Source: SSF14 sp046331245
GTDB taxonomy: Bacteria; Actinomycetota; Acidimicrobiia; Acidimicrobiales; Microtrichaceae
Reading direction: 5' to 3'
NCBI GenBank assembly: GCA_046331245.1
Contig: JAXLRH010000001.1
Coordinates: 186,001-250,000, forward strand
Length of the DNA stretch: 64,000 nucleotides
Shown here: one piece after another, positions 32,493 through 42,453 of the stretch
How the letters are laid out: each line of letters begins with the position of its first letter
Position numbering within the stretch: position 1 is the stretch's first letter
Notes under the pieces: model-generated
Told to the model about the DNA's origin: nothing
The model's database searches: none
Seen by the model: only the letters and a program-made list of their open reading frames with translations
Made by a program: the position numbers and the translations under genes

Positions 32493-35008
32493 CGCGTGCT
32501 CCTTCCGGCGGGTCGGTGGGCGTGGTGGGCGGGACCGTCAGGGGAATCACCAGCGTGGCCGTGGCGCCGCCGCCGGGGGTGTCATCGAGGCGCAGGTCGA
32601 TGCCCATGAGACGGGCGAGGCCGTCGGCGACCGCCAGGCCGAGCCCCGTGCCCTCGACCGAGCCCGAGTCGTCGTGCCGTTGGAAGGGGCGCCGCACCGC
32701 CACACGTGCCGACGCGGGGATGCCGGGCCCGCGGTCGACCACGCGCAGGTGCACGGTGCCGTCGATCGCCGCGGCGTCGACCACCACGGTGCCGTCGGGT
32801 GGTGACCACTTGGCGGCGTTGTCGAGCAGGTTGGCCACCACGTGCTCCAGCAGCGCGGCGTCGGCGGCGACGCCGGGGAGGCGGTCGTCGAGATCGATCT
32901 GCAACGTGACCGGCCGGGGCGCCAGCCCCATCGCGGCGCGGTGCACCACCTCGTCGAGCCGAACGGACTCGATGCAGAGGTCGACGGCGCCGGCCTGGAT
33001 CCTGCTCATGTCGAGCAGGTTGGAGATGAGCACCGTCAGCCGGTCCGCGCCGTTCTCGATGGACTCCAGCAGCTCGTCGCGCACGTCGACCGGCCACTCC
33101 ACGTCGCGCTGGCGGAGGCTCGACACGGCGGCCTTGACCGATGCCAGCGGGGTGCGGAGGTCGTGGGACACGGCCGCCAGGAGTGCGGCCCGCAGCTCGT
33201 TCGCGGCGGCGACGGCCCGCGCCTCGGCACGACCGGCGCAGCACGCGCTGTTCCACCGCGACCGCCAGCTGGTCGAGGAAGGCTGCGCTCGTCGCGCGAT
33301 CGACGGCCCGGAACGGCCCGCCGCTGAGGAGCAGGCGGCAGTCCGTGCCGACGGTGAGCGACTGCTCGGCGTCGTCCAGGTGCGCCGGCGCCTCGGCGCC
33401 GGCCGACGCGACGAGCGCCCATCCGTCCTCGCCGTCGACGAACAGCGCAGCCGGCGGCGCCGTACACGTCGCGCAACTGCTCGACCAGCGTGGGGAGCGG
33501 GTCCTCGGCGGACGCGACGGCGCCGGCCATGGCCGCCAGCGTCGACGCCTCGGAGCGGGCTCGAAGCGACTCGGCCGATCGCGCGCCGACGCCGACACGT
33601 AGCCGCCCACGGCGAGTGCCACGACGAGGAAGACGATGAGCGACACGGCGTCCTCGGAGCTCTCGATCGAGAGCTGGTGGAGCGGCGGGATGAAGAACCA
33701 GTTGGAGAGGGCGAACGCCTCCAGCGCCGCGAGCATGGCCGGACGAGCGCCGCCGACGACGGCGGCGCTCGTCACGCCGAGCACCATGATGAGGAGGCGA
33801 GCGGACAATCCGACGGAGCCGTGCGCCTCGGCCAGCGCGGCGGCGACGAGCGCCGCGCCGCGAGCGCGACGACCCACGACCACGCGCCGGCGTGGCGAGA
33901 ACACCTCGTCGCGGTTGCGGCGCAGGCGCCGGAGCGGGCTCGGCGTGGCGTGGTCGGCATCGCCCTTCGTCCGTCGCCGCGGCTCACCACGTGCACGTCG
34001 ACGGGCGACGCCTCGAGCACGTCGGCGATGAGCGACCCGCGTGATCTCCACCCATCGGCTCCGGCGCGGCGCGCCGACCACCAGCTGCGTGGCCCCCTCC
34101 GCGACCGCGACGTCGACGAGCGCTGCAGCGACGTCGCCCGACGCCACCTCCCGGTAGTCGCCGCCGAGCGATGCCAGCAGGCGGCGCTGCGCCTCCAGCT
34201 CGGGCGTCTCGCGCGCCGCCGGCACCGGGTCGACCGAGCGCACGTGCACGCCCACGAGCCGAGCACGCTGGCGGTCGGCCAGACGGGCCGCGCGACGGAT
34301 CACGTGCTCGGCGGACGGGGCGCCGGTGAGCGCGACCACCACCACCTCCCGCGTCTCCCAGCGCGTCGCCGCGGGCTGGCGCCGGCGGAGCTCGTCGGCG
34401 CCCTCCTCCACCCGATCGGCCATCCAGGACAACGTGAGCTCGCGGAGCGCGGTGAGGCTCTCGGGCCGGTAGGCGTGCGCGATCTCGGCGTCGACCCGGT
34501 CGGCCGGCAGGATGTTGCCGTGCGCGAGGCGTCGTCGCAGCGCCTCCGGCGTCTGGTCGACGAGGTGGATCTGGTCGGCGCCGCGGACGACGCGGTCGGG
34601 CACCAGCGGCCCCGGCGCCACGCCGGTGATCTGCTGCACGACGTCGCCGAGCGACTCGAGCTGGCCGATGTCGATCGTGGTCAGCACGTCGATGCCGGCG
34701 TCGAGCAGCTCACGGATCGCACGGTGTCGCGGCACCGACCGCCCGTCGACCTCGTCGTGCCTCGCGAGCTCGTCCACCAGCACCAGGGCCGGCGCCCGTG
34801 TCAGCAGGCGGTCGACGTCGAGGTGCTCGCCCAGGAGCTCCAGGTCGTCCAGCTGGGCGACGGTCGCGGGCCGGTCGTGGGTGTCGATGGCGCCGACCAC
34901 GACGTCGGTGCCCCGCGCCGCACGTCGACGGCCCTCGTCGAGCATCGCGTACGTCTTGCCGACGCCCGAGGCCGCCCCGAGGTAGATCCGGAGCTCGCCG
35001 CGGGCCAC
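32485..35008 (-). pseudogene. kdpD: KdpD sensor kinase, interrupted by several frameshifts (copy 1)
   Basis: The full order of KdpD domains can be read, but only by changing frame at least five times. Intact at the start (GTG, 35008): the Walker A of the KdpD domain (GAASGVGKTYAML) and the USP-like domain (DYREVASGDVAAALVDVA). Frame changes then occur near 34034-34042 (before GSLIADVLEASPVDVHVVS), again before the membrane helices, near 33581-33594 (before SLRARSEASTLAAMAGAV), near 33446-33460, and at 33232 where one extra base separates LRR from RAEARAV. The kinase half at 33171-32485 is clean: SHDLRTPLASVK, NLLDNAAKWSPP, DRGPGIP, GTGLGLAV. It follows a permease gene by 13 bases and precedes kdpE. 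Real decay or sequence error are both possible. Confidence 0.75.
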
Positions 35009-35021
35009 GGGAGTGGTCGAC

Positions 35022-37031
35022 TCAGGCGTCGGCGCCGTCCGGGTCGGCGGCGACCGCCGTCACGGCCCCGCTCGGCTCGCCGGCCTCGATGCGGGTGGTC
35101 TCGACCAGCGGGTGCTCGAGCACCTCCTCGGGCTTGTCGAAGAGGTGGAACGGCACCGACACGACGACGGTGTCCCGTCGGGCGAGCAGCCGCAGCTTGA
35201 GGGCGAGCGCCGACTGGTTGTGCAGGACGCCCTGCCACCAGTGCGGGGTGACGAACTCGGGGATGACGACGGTGACGTAGTCGTGGCCCCAACGCTTGTC
35301 GAGCTCGTCGAGGTGGTTGAGGATGATCGTCGTGAGGTCGCGGTAGGGCGACTCGAGGATCTCCAGGGGGACGCTGATGTTGAAGCGGTCCCAGTCGCGA
35401 CGGATGCGCTCGGCGTGGTCCTCGTCGATCGCCACGGAGAGGGCGACGGTGTTGTCGGCATGCACCGAACGGGCGTAGCGGAGGGCGCTGAGGGTGGAGC
35501 GCTGCACGCCGCCGACGAGCACGACCACGCTGTGCTGGAGCACGGACTGCTCCGGCTCGGGGGTCACCCGCAGCTGCTTCGCCACCGACTGGTAGTGACG
35601 GCTCACGGCCTTGAAGGCGAACACGATGATCGGGACGATGACGACGATCACCCATGCGCCGATCAGGAACTTCGACACGATGACGACGATCATCACGATG
35701 CCGGTGGCCACGGCGCCGATCACGCTGAACGCCATGCTGAGGCGCCAGCCCTTCGCCTTCTCCTTCAGGTGGTGGCGCACCATGCCGGTCTGGCTGAGCG
35801 TGAAGCTCGTGAACACGCCGACGGCGTAGAGCGGGATCAGCTTCGACACGTCGCCCTGGAAGACGATCAGGAGGGTCGATGCGAGGCCGGCGAGGATGAG
35901 CACGCCGTTGGAGAACACGAGCCGGTCGCCGCGGGCGGCGAACTGGCGGGGGAGGTAGCCGTCCTTGCCGAGGATGGCGGCCAGGCGGGGGAAGTCGGCG
36001 TACGCGGTGTTGGCGGCCAGGATGAGGATCGCCATCGTCGCGAACTGCAGGAAGTAGTAGGGCACGCCCTGGCCCATGAGGGACTTGCCCATGAGCGAGA
36101 TGACCGACTCCGACTCCGACGGGGTCGGCTTCATCCACGTCGCGATCATGCTGATGCCCAGGAAGCCCGAGCCGAGGATGAGCGACATCCACACGAGCGT
36201 CGTGGCGGCGTTCTTCGAGGTGGGCTTGCGGAACGCGGGGATGCCGTTCGAGATGGCCTCGACGCCGGAGAGGGCCACGGCACCGGACGAGAACGCTCGG
36301 GCGAAGATGTAGGCGCTGATCGCGACGTACCCGCCGTTCACCGTCGAGTCGCTCACCTTGAAGTGGTCGTGCACCTCTTTGAGCCGTTCCATGTTCACCG
36401 GGATCACGGGGAGGGTGCCGTTGATCTTCGAGACGAGGCCCCACACGATGAACATCGCCATGGCGACGATGTAGGCGTAGGTGGGCACGGCGAAGAACTT
36501 GCCGGACTCCTTCACGCCCCGGAGGTTCGCGATGGTCAACAGGAGGACGAAGAACAGGCAGATCTCGACGCGGTAGCGGTAGAGGTCGGGGAACGCCGAG
36601 TACATGGCCAGCACGCCGGCGGCGATGGACACCGACACCGTGAGCACGTAGTCGACCAGCAGCGAACCACCGGCGATGAGCGACGGAACCTCGCCGAGGT
36701 TCTCGCGGCTGACGATGTAGGCGCCGCCGCCGTCGGGGTAGGCGTGAATGGTCTGGCGGTAGCTGTTCGCCACGATGGCGAGCAGGATCACGACCAGGAT
36801 CGCGATGGCGGGCAGCAGGCCGGGCGTGTTCTCCACGCCGAGGCCGGCCTTGCGGTACAGGCCGGCGGCGCCGACGAGCACGAGCATGACCTCGCCCGTG
36901 GCATAGGCCGTCGAGCTGATGGCGTCGGAGCTGAAGACCGCCAACCCGATGGTCTTGCTGATGCGCTGATGGTCGGCTTCGTCGGTGGCGAGGGGCCGCC
37001 CGATGAGGATGCGTTTGAGAGTGGAGGCCAC
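35022..37031 (-). CDS. KimA-like APC-superfamily potassium permease
   Basis: A 669-residue permease, paralogous to the one at 28650 but without the OB domain. Residues about 25-480 give some 12 membrane helices: LAVFSSDAISSTAYATGEVM, HAYPDGGGAYIVSRENLGEV, RAFSSGAVALSGVEAISNG and AANTAYADFPRLAAILGKDG. A cytosolic Rossmann-like domain (SVVVLVGGVQRSTLSALRY, VTVVIPEFVTPHWWQGVLHN) follows. B. subtilis KimA has the same two-domain plan and imports potassium. It lies 13 bases ahead of kdpD, making a permease-kdpD-kdpE unit. That context supports potassium over amino acids as substrate. Confidence 0.87.
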   Translation of the reverse strand: MASTLKRILIGRPLATDEADHQRISKTIGLAVFSSDAISSTAYATGEVMLVLVGAAGLYRKAGLGVENTPGLLPAIAILVVILLAIVANSYRQTIHAYPDGGGAYIVSRENLGEVPSLIAGGSLLVDYVLTVSVSIAAGVLAMYSAFPDLYRYRVEICLFFVLLLTIANLRGVKESGKFFAVPTYAYIVAMAMFIVWGLVSKINGTLPVIPVNMERLKEVHDHFKVSDSTVNGGYVAISAYIFARAFSSGAVALSGVEAISNGIPAFRKPTSKNAATTLVWMSLILGSGFLGISMIATWMKPTPSESESVISLMGKSLMGQGVPYYFLQFATMAILILAANTAYADFPRLAAILGKDGYLPRQFAARGDRLVFSNGVLILAGLASTLLIVFQGDVSKLIPLYAVGVFTSFTLSQTGMVRHHLKEKAKGWRLSMAFSVIGAVATGIVMIVVIVSKFLIGAWVIVVIVPIIVFAFKAVSRHYQSVAKQLRVTPEPEQSVLQHSVVVLVGGVQRSTLSALRYARSVHADNTVALSVAIDEDHAERIRRDWDRFNISVPLEILESPYRDLTTIILNHLDELDKRWGHDYVTVVIPEFVTPHWWQGVLHNQSALALKLRLLARRDTVVVSVPFHLFDKPEEVLEHPLVETTRIEAGEPSGAVTAVAADPDGADA

Positions 37032-37075
37032 GAGGCGTCAGCGTACGCCCGGCATTATCTCGGTGTGAAGTCCCG

Positions 37076-37093
37076 CGAGCAATTGCTTGCTCG
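37076..37093. promoter_or_regulatory. Inverted repeat CGAGCAA-TTGC-TTGCTCG in divergent promoter
   Basis: Perfect 7-bp arms with a 4-base spacer, in the 161-base gap between the divergent permease (ends its 5' side at 37031) and the lipoprotein hydrolase (37193). It overlaps the shorter palindrome AGCAATTGCT. Its distance of 45 bases from the permease start suits an operator for that gene. The rest of the gap shows no other clear structure. Confidence 0.4.
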
Positions 37094-37192
37094 TGTTGCG
37101 CATCGCCCATTGCCCTCCTGGCGGACCGGTAGTAGAACCGAATGGCTGGTTGGAGCCGGGGGCGGGTGGCCCGGCGGACCCGAGGGGGACCG

Positions 37193-39205
37193 ATGAACAC
37201 ACGCACGTCTCGCCGACGGCTGCAGATCGCTGCGCTCGCCGCCGCCACGGTGGTGGTGGCCACCGCGTGCCCGCCCGACGCCGGTCCGGGTGTTCCGGCG
37301 GCGCCGACCGTCTACCTCCAGCCTCAGAACAACAACGGCTACTTCTCGATGCCGTGGCCGAACGACCTCCGGCGCAACGCCAACGGCATGACCGACTGGA
37401 CGGGCCTGCCGGGCATCAACACCGACATCCTCACCGAGCCGCTGCCGAAGTTCCCGATCCTCCCGAGCATCGTCGAGAAGGGCCAGACCACGGTCAACGA
37501 GTTCGGCCGCAACAGCGCCGTGTACTTCCAGGCGAACGTCGAGATCGCGCCGGCCTCGCTCCCCACGGCGGCGCAGTCGACCCAGCCGTCGGGTTCGGTG
37601 GTGCTGATGAACCTCGACACCGGCGTGCCGGCCCCGATCGTGGTGGTCAACCAGGAGCGCGCCGACCGCTTCCGCCCGGCTCACCTGCTCACGCTGCTGC
37701 CATACCCGGGCCATCCGCTCGACAACGACGCCCGCTACGCAGCGATTGTGTTCGACGACGTGACGTCGACCGCCGGTGATCCGCTCACCCCGTCGCCCAC
37801 GCTCGCCCAGCTCGACGCGCCGTACGACGCCTCGATGCCGATGACCGCCGCGCAGCACGCCGCCCTCGCTGCACAGTACGCGGACGTGAAGGCGGCGATC
37901 GCCGCCCACACCACCCATGCGGTCGGCGACCTCGTCGCGTTCACGGAGTACCGCACCCAGAACACCAACCGCGACTGGGACGCGATCGTGTCGGCCGCGG
38001 CCGATCTGCCCACGCCGACGATCAACGTGACGAGCGTCGACGCCTGCTCGACGAGCTGGGATCCGGGCGGCAACAGCGCACGGGTGCTGGCCACCGTCAC
38101 CCTTCCGGTCTGGCGCAACGGCACCTTCCCGTACCTCTTCGACGGCGGCCGCGTCGTCGTGCAGCCCAACGGCAAGGCCCAGCAGTTCGGCACCCGCGTG
38201 GCGCCGGTCGAGCTCCTCGTCCCGTGCACCTCGTCGCCGGCGGGGGGCTGGCCCGTGGTGACCCACGTCGACGGCACCGGCGGCGACCAGCACGTCGACT
38301 CGAGCCCGGTCGTGCGCCACAAGAGCGTCCTGTACGGGCAGATCGCGCCGCTGTACGGCGACGGCGTCGGCGATGCCGGCACCATCCTGGCCCCGTTCGG
38401 CTTCGACACGCTGCGCGAGCAGGAGGAGGTCCTCTTCTACAACCTGCTCAACCCCGACGCGATCCGCTCGAATCCGTTGCAGCAGGCGGCGGATCACCTG
38501 CTGTTCACCCACGCGGTCGAGCAGTTCTCGCTCGCGGGCTCGACGGTCGGGCAGCCCGGCATCGTCCACGCCGATCCGACCAAGGTCGTCATCACCGGGC
38601 ACAGCCAGGGCGCGCAGACGCTCGCCATGGTGGCCCACGCCGACCCCGGCATCTCCGGCGTCGTCAGCTCGGCGGGCTCCGGTGGGCAGTACCACACCCT
38701 CGCCCACTCGCCGCGACGACTGAGCACGATCAGCCTGGTCACCAACTCCGCCGACCGCCTCGACGAGCTCAACCCGCTCATCCAGGTCGTGCAGACGGTG
38801 TTCGAGAGCAGCGACGGAGCGAACTTCACCAACGACACGAACTTCCTCAACTACACGAACTACGACGACACCTGCACCACCGTCGAGACCGGCACGCACT
38901 ACTCGACCGCCCAGCACCTCGCGATGGTCGCCAATGCGCCCGAGATCAGCTACGGCGACCCGTCACTCGACCGGGTGCCCGCCCTGCTGCCGATCGCCGG
39001 CAACGTCAACGGCAAGACGAGGGTGTCGGTGCTCAACCCGGGCGGCCACTACAACTACCTCTACAACATCGATCGGTCGACGGCATTCGTCACCCAGATC
39101 TTTGCCGGCGTCACCCCCGTGCTGCCCCCTCAGTCCTACGGGTACAGCAGTGCCAACTGCCCGGGCGAGCGCTACGACGACCCGCCGAGGCTCTTCGGCA
39201 TCTGA
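37193..39205 (+). CDS. Large secreted lipoprotein with alpha/beta-hydrolase signature
   Basis: A 670-residue exported protein. The signal peptide ends in the lipobox VVVATAC (Cys at about residue 26). Motifs of a lipase/esterase are in the C-terminal half: nucleophile elbow VVITGHSQGAQTLAM, and a late LNPGGHYNYLYNID that could hold the catalytic His. The N-terminal half has NNNGYFSMPWPNDLRRN followed by a beta-rich region, as in virulence-associated or polyester-related hydrolases. Start is ATG with CGAGGGGGACC upstream; an earlier in-frame ATG at 37142 is less likely because it would extend the signal with Arg/Gly. Substrate is unknown. Confidence 0.75.
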   Translation: MNTRTSRRRLQIAALAAATVVVATACPPDAGPGVPAAPTVYLQPQNNNGYFSMPWPNDLRRNANGMTDWTGLPGINTDILTEPLPKFPILPSIVEKGQTTVNEFGRNSAVYFQANVEIAPASLPTAAQSTQPSGSVVLMNLDTGVPAPIVVVNQERADRFRPAHLLTLLPYPGHPLDNDARYAAIVFDDVTSTAGDPLTPSPTLAQLDAPYDASMPMTAAQHAALAAQYADVKAAIAAHTTHAVGDLVAFTEYRTQNTNRDWDAIVSAAADLPTPTINVTSVDACSTSWDPGGNSARVLATVTLPVWRNGTFPYLFDGGRVVVQPNGKAQQFGTRVAPVELLVPCTSSPAGGWPVVTHVDGTGGDQHVDSSPVVRHKSVLYGQIAPLYGDGVGDAGTILAPFGFDTLREQEEVLFYNLLNPDAIRSNPLQQAADHLLFTHAVEQFSLAGSTVGQPGIVHADPTKVVITGHSQGAQTLAMVAHADPGISGVVSSAGSGGQYHTLAHSPRRLSTISLVTNSADRLDELNPLIQVVQTVFESSDGANFTNDTNFLNYTNYDDTCTTVETGTHYSTAQHLAMVANAPEISYGDPSLDRVPALLPIAGNVNGKTRVSVLNPGGHYNYLYNIDRSTAFVTQIFAGVTPVLPPQSYGYSSANCPGERYDDPPRLFGI

Positions 39206-39265
39206 ACCCCTTTTCCCGGGGTGCCGTCCAGGCACTAGAAAGAGGGGAGTGCGGAGAGCTGGGCT

Positions 39266-40528
39266 GTGAGGGTCGTCGTCGTCGGTTCGGGGGGTCGTGA
39301 ACACGCCCTCGCCGACGTGCTGGCCCGCACGGCGGACGTGGTGGTCACGCCGGGCAACCCCGGGATCCCCGGTTCGGTACCGACGCCGGCCACCGAGCTC
39401 GAGGCGGATCTGTTCGTGATCGGCCCCGAGCAGCCGCTCGTCGACGGCCTCGCGGACCAGCTGCGGGCGCAGGGCAAGCTCGTGTTCGGCCCCGGCGCCG
39501 ACGGTGCCCGTCTCGAGGGGTCGAAGGCGTGGATGAAGGAGCTGCTGGTGGACGCCGGCGTTCCCACGGCCCGGCACGGCACGTTCACGAAGGAAGCCGA
39601 CGCGCTGGCGTTCCTCGACACGATGGCGCCGCCCTACGTGATCAAGACCGACGGCCTCGCCGCGGGCAAGGGCGTCGTCGTCACCGACTCGCTCACCGAG
39701 GCACGCAACGCCGTCGGCGACTACCTCTCGGGCGCCGCGTTCGGGGCGGCCGGTCAGCAGCTGGTGATCGAGGAGGGCCTCGTGGGTCCCGAGATCTCCG
39801 TGCTCGCGGTCTGCGACGGGAAGCGCGCGGTTGCACTCGCCCCGGCGCAGGACTTCAAGCGTGCGGCCGACGGCGACCTCGGCCCGAACACGGGGGGAAT
39901 GGGCGCGTACTCGCCCGTCCCACTCGTGGACGATGGCTTCCTCGACGACGTGGTGTCCGAGTTCGTCGAGCCGACGCTGGCTGCGCTGGCGCGCCGCGGC
40001 ATCGACTACCGGGGCGTCCTGTACGCCGGGCTCATGCTCACCTCCGACGGCCCCCGGATGCTCGAGTACAACGTGCGCTTCGGCGATCCCGAGTGCCAGG
40101 TGGTCGTGCCCCGGCTCACCAACGACCTGGCCGTCGTGCTCGCCGAGGCCGCCGCGGGCGAGCTCACCACCGAGCCCGAGTTCACCGGTGACGCCGTCGT
40201 CACGGTGGTGTGCACGGCCGAGGGATACCCGACCTCGCCTCGCACCGGCGACGTGATCGGCGGCCTCGACGAGGCGCGGGCCCTCGAGGGCGTCACCGTC
40301 TACTGCGCCGGGGTCGGCGCCGACGCCGAGGGACGTCTCGTCACGGCCGGCGGCCGGGTGCTCGACGTGTGCGGCCGGGGCCCGGACCTCGCCACGGCGC
40401 GCGAGCGGGCGTATGCCGGTGTGGCCAAGATCGCGTTCCGGGGCATGACGGTGCGAACCGACATCGCGGCCACGGCCGCCCGGACCAGTGCGGCGGTGGT
40501 CGCGGGACAGAAGGAGAGCAGCTCGTGA
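39266..40528 (+). CDS. purD: Phosphoribosylamine-glycine ligase
   Basis: PurD joins glycine to 5-phosphoribosylamine with ATP (second step of purine synthesis). ATP-grasp enzyme of 420 residues: VVVVGSGGREHALADVL at the start, GPEQPLVDGLADQL, VIKTDGLAAGKGVVV, NTGGMGAYSPVP and LEYNVRFGDPECQVVVPRL. Start is GTG, as the N-terminal strand begins right there. It opens the purine run purD-E-B-C-S-Q. A small hairpin (GTGCC-N5-GGCAC, 39221-39235) lies upstream, probably the end of the previous transcript. Confidence 0.96.
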   Translation: MRVVVVGSGGREHALADVLARTADVVVTPGNPGIPGSVPTPATELEADLFVIGPEQPLVDGLADQLRAQGKLVFGPGADGARLEGSKAWMKELLVDAGVPTARHGTFTKEADALAFLDTMAPPYVIKTDGLAAGKGVVVTDSLTEARNAVGDYLSGAAFGAAGQQLVIEEGLVGPEISVLAVCDGKRAVALAPAQDFKRAADGDLGPNTGGMGAYSPVPLVDDGFLDDVVSEFVEPTLAALARRGIDYRGVLYAGLMLTSDGPRMLEYNVRFGDPECQVVVPRLTNDLAVVLAEAAAGELTTEPEFTGDAVVTVVCTAEGYPTSPRTGDVIGGLDEARALEGVTVYCAGVGADAEGRLVTAGGRVLDVCGRGPDLATARERAYAGVAKIAFRGMTVRTDIAATAARTSAAVVAGQKESSS

Positions 40529-40974
40529 AGGTCGCAGTGTTGATGGGGTCGAAGAACGATATGGAGAAGATGGCCCCGGCCGGCGAGACGCTGGAGCAGT
40601 TCGGCATCGACGCCGACGTGCGGGTGCTGTCCGCCCACCGCAACAGCGCGCAGGTGGCAGAGCTCGTCGGCTCGGCTCGGGAGAACGGATACGTGGCCTT
40701 CATCTGCGGCGCGGGCATGGCGGCCCACCTGGCGGGCGCGGTCGCCGCGCAGACGACGTTGCCGGTGGTCGGCGTGCCCCTGTCGGGCGGCGCGCTCAAC
40801 GGGGTCGACGCCCTGTACTCGACCGTCCAGATGCCCCCGGGCATCCCCGTCGCGACCGTCGCCGTCAACGGATCGAAGAACGCCGCGCTCCTGGTGGTGC
40901 AGATGCTGGCGATCTCCGACGCCGGGCTCGCCGAGAAGCTCGCCGATCATCGGCGCGAGATGGCCGGGGCCTGA
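40525..40974 (+). CDS. purE: 5-(carboxyamino)imidazole ribonucleotide mutase
   Basis: PurE moves the carboxyl group of N5-CAIR to give CAIR. 149 residues; the family motifs are VLMGSKNDMEKM (phosphate loop), LSAHRNSAQVAEL with the catalytic His, and FICGAGMAAHLAGAVAAQT then PLSGGALNGVDALYS. The GSKND and AHRN variants differ from the usual GSxSD and AHRTP, and are seen in a side branch of class I PurE. Start is GTG overlapping the purD stop. No purK is in the window; it must be elsewhere if this is class I. Confidence 0.93.
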   Translation: MKVAVLMGSKNDMEKMAPAGETLEQFGIDADVRVLSAHRNSAQVAELVGSARENGYVAFICGAGMAAHLAGAVAAQTTLPVVGVPLSGGALNGVDALYSTVQMPPGIPVATVAVNGSKNAALLVVQMLAISDAGLAEKLADHRREMAGA

Positions 40975-42423
40975 ATGAGCGACGCTCCGGAGGCCGCACC
41001 GGCCGTCATCCCCAACGTGCTGGCGGCGCGGTACGCGTCGGCCGCGATGGTCGACCTGTGGTCGCCGCGTCGAAAGATCGTGCTCGAGCGACAGCTCTGG
41101 ATCGCCGTCATGACGGCCCAGCGCGACCTCGGCATCGACATCCCCGACGGCGTGATCGAGGCCTACGAGGCCGTGGTCGACCAGGTCGATCTCGACTCGA
41201 TCGCGGCGCGGGAGCGCGTGACCCGTCACGACGTCAAGGCCCGCATCGACGAGTTCTGCGCGCTCGCCGGCCACGAGCACATCCACAAGGGCATGACGTC
41301 GCGTGATCTCACCGAGAACGTCGAGCAGCTGCAGATCCGGTTGGCGCTCGAGCTCGTTCGCGATCGCATGGTGACGGTGCTGGTCCGGCTCGCCGACCGC
41401 GCCGCGGAGTTCGCCGAGCAGGCCCTCACCGGTCGCAGCCACAACGTGCCGGCGCAGACCACGACGCTCGGCAAGCGGTTCGCGAACGCCGGCCAGGAGC
41501 AGCTCGTGGCCTTCGCCCGGCTGGAGGAGCTCATCGCCCGCTACCCGCTGCGCGGTCTGAAGGGCCCGGTGGGCACGCAGCAGGACCAACTCGACCTGCT
41601 CGGTGGCGACACCGTCCGCATGGACGAGCTGGAGCGGCGCGTCGCCACGCACCTCGGCTTCGACGCGGTGCTCACGAACGTCGGACAGGTGTACCCCCGG
41701 TCGCTCGACTTCGACGTCGTGTCGGCGCTGGTGCAGGCGGCCGCCGCGCCGGCGTCGCTGGCCACCACCCTGCGGCTGATGGCCGGGCACGACCTGTCCA
41801 CCGAGGGGTTCCGCCCCGGCCAGGTGGGCAGTTCGGCCATGCCGCACAAGATGAACAGCCGCAGCTGCGAGCGCATCTGCGGGTTCCACACGATCCTCGG
41901 CGGCTACCTCGCGATGGTGGGCGGGCTGGCCGGCGACCAGTGGAACGAGGGTGACGTCAGCTGCTCGGTCGTGCGCCGCGTGGCGCTGCCCGATGCGTTC
42001 TTCGCCATCGACGGCGCGTTCGAGACGCTCCTCACCGTGCTCGACGACTTCGGCGCCTACCCGGCCGTGATCCAGCGCGAGCTCGACCGCTACTTGCCGT
42101 TCCTCGCGACCACGAAGGTGCTCATGGCCTCGGTTCGCGCCGGCGTCGGCCGCGAGCACGCGCACGAGGTGATCAAGGAGCACGCGGTGGCCGCGGCCCT
42201 GGCGATGCGCGAGGCGGCGCCCGACGGCAACGACCTCGTGCAGCGCCTCGAGTCCGACCCTCGTCTCGCCCTCGCCCCCGGCTCGCTCGCCGCGCTGCTG
42301 GCGTCGCCGCTCTCGTTCACCGGCAACGCCGCCGCCCAGACCGAGGCCTTCGTCGCCGAGGTCGGCAGGGTCGCCGGCCGCTACCCGGACGCGGCGGCCT
42401 ACGTCCCCGCTCCCATCCTCTGA
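40975..42423 (+). CDS. purB: Adenylosuccinate lyase
   Basis: PurB splits SAICAR to AICAR and adenylosuccinate to AMP, releasing fumarate. 482 residues of the fumarase/aspartase fold: HEHIHKGMTSRDLTENVEQL, TGRSHNVPAQTTTLGKRFA (catalytic His) and the signature loop GSSAMPHKMNSRSCERICG. The start ATG follows the purE stop directly with no gap. Within the pur run it precedes purC, whose product is its substrate. Confidence 0.95.
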   Translation: MSDAPEAAPAVIPNVLAARYASAAMVDLWSPRRKIVLERQLWIAVMTAQRDLGIDIPDGVIEAYEAVVDQVDLDSIAARERVTRHDVKARIDEFCALAGHEHIHKGMTSRDLTENVEQLQIRLALELVRDRMVTVLVRLADRAAEFAEQALTGRSHNVPAQTTTLGKRFANAGQEQLVAFARLEELIARYPLRGLKGPVGTQQDQLDLLGGDTVRMDELERRVATHLGFDAVLTNVGQVYPRSLDFDVVSALVQAAAAPASLATTLRLMAGHDLSTEGFRPGQVGSSAMPHKMNSRSCERICGFHTILGGYLAMVGGLAGDQWNEGDVSCSVVRRVALPDAFFAIDGAFETLLTVLDDFGAYPAVIQRELDRYLPFLATTKVLMASVRAGVGREHAHEVIKEHAVAAALAMREAAPDGNDLVQRLESDPRLALAPGSLAALLASPLSFTGNAAAQTEAFVAEVGRVAGRYPDAAAYVPAPIL

Positions 42424-42453
42424 GTCCCCGCCCACCGATTGAAAGGGTCAACC

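Noticed and set aside
32485..35008. Programmed frameshifting as explanation for kdpD copy 1
   Set aside because: Five or more shifts of both signs with no slippery heptamers or shared context; decay or sequence error fits better.
40300..42435. Long minus-strand frame opposite purE and purB
   Set aside because: Antisense shadow of confident purine genes.
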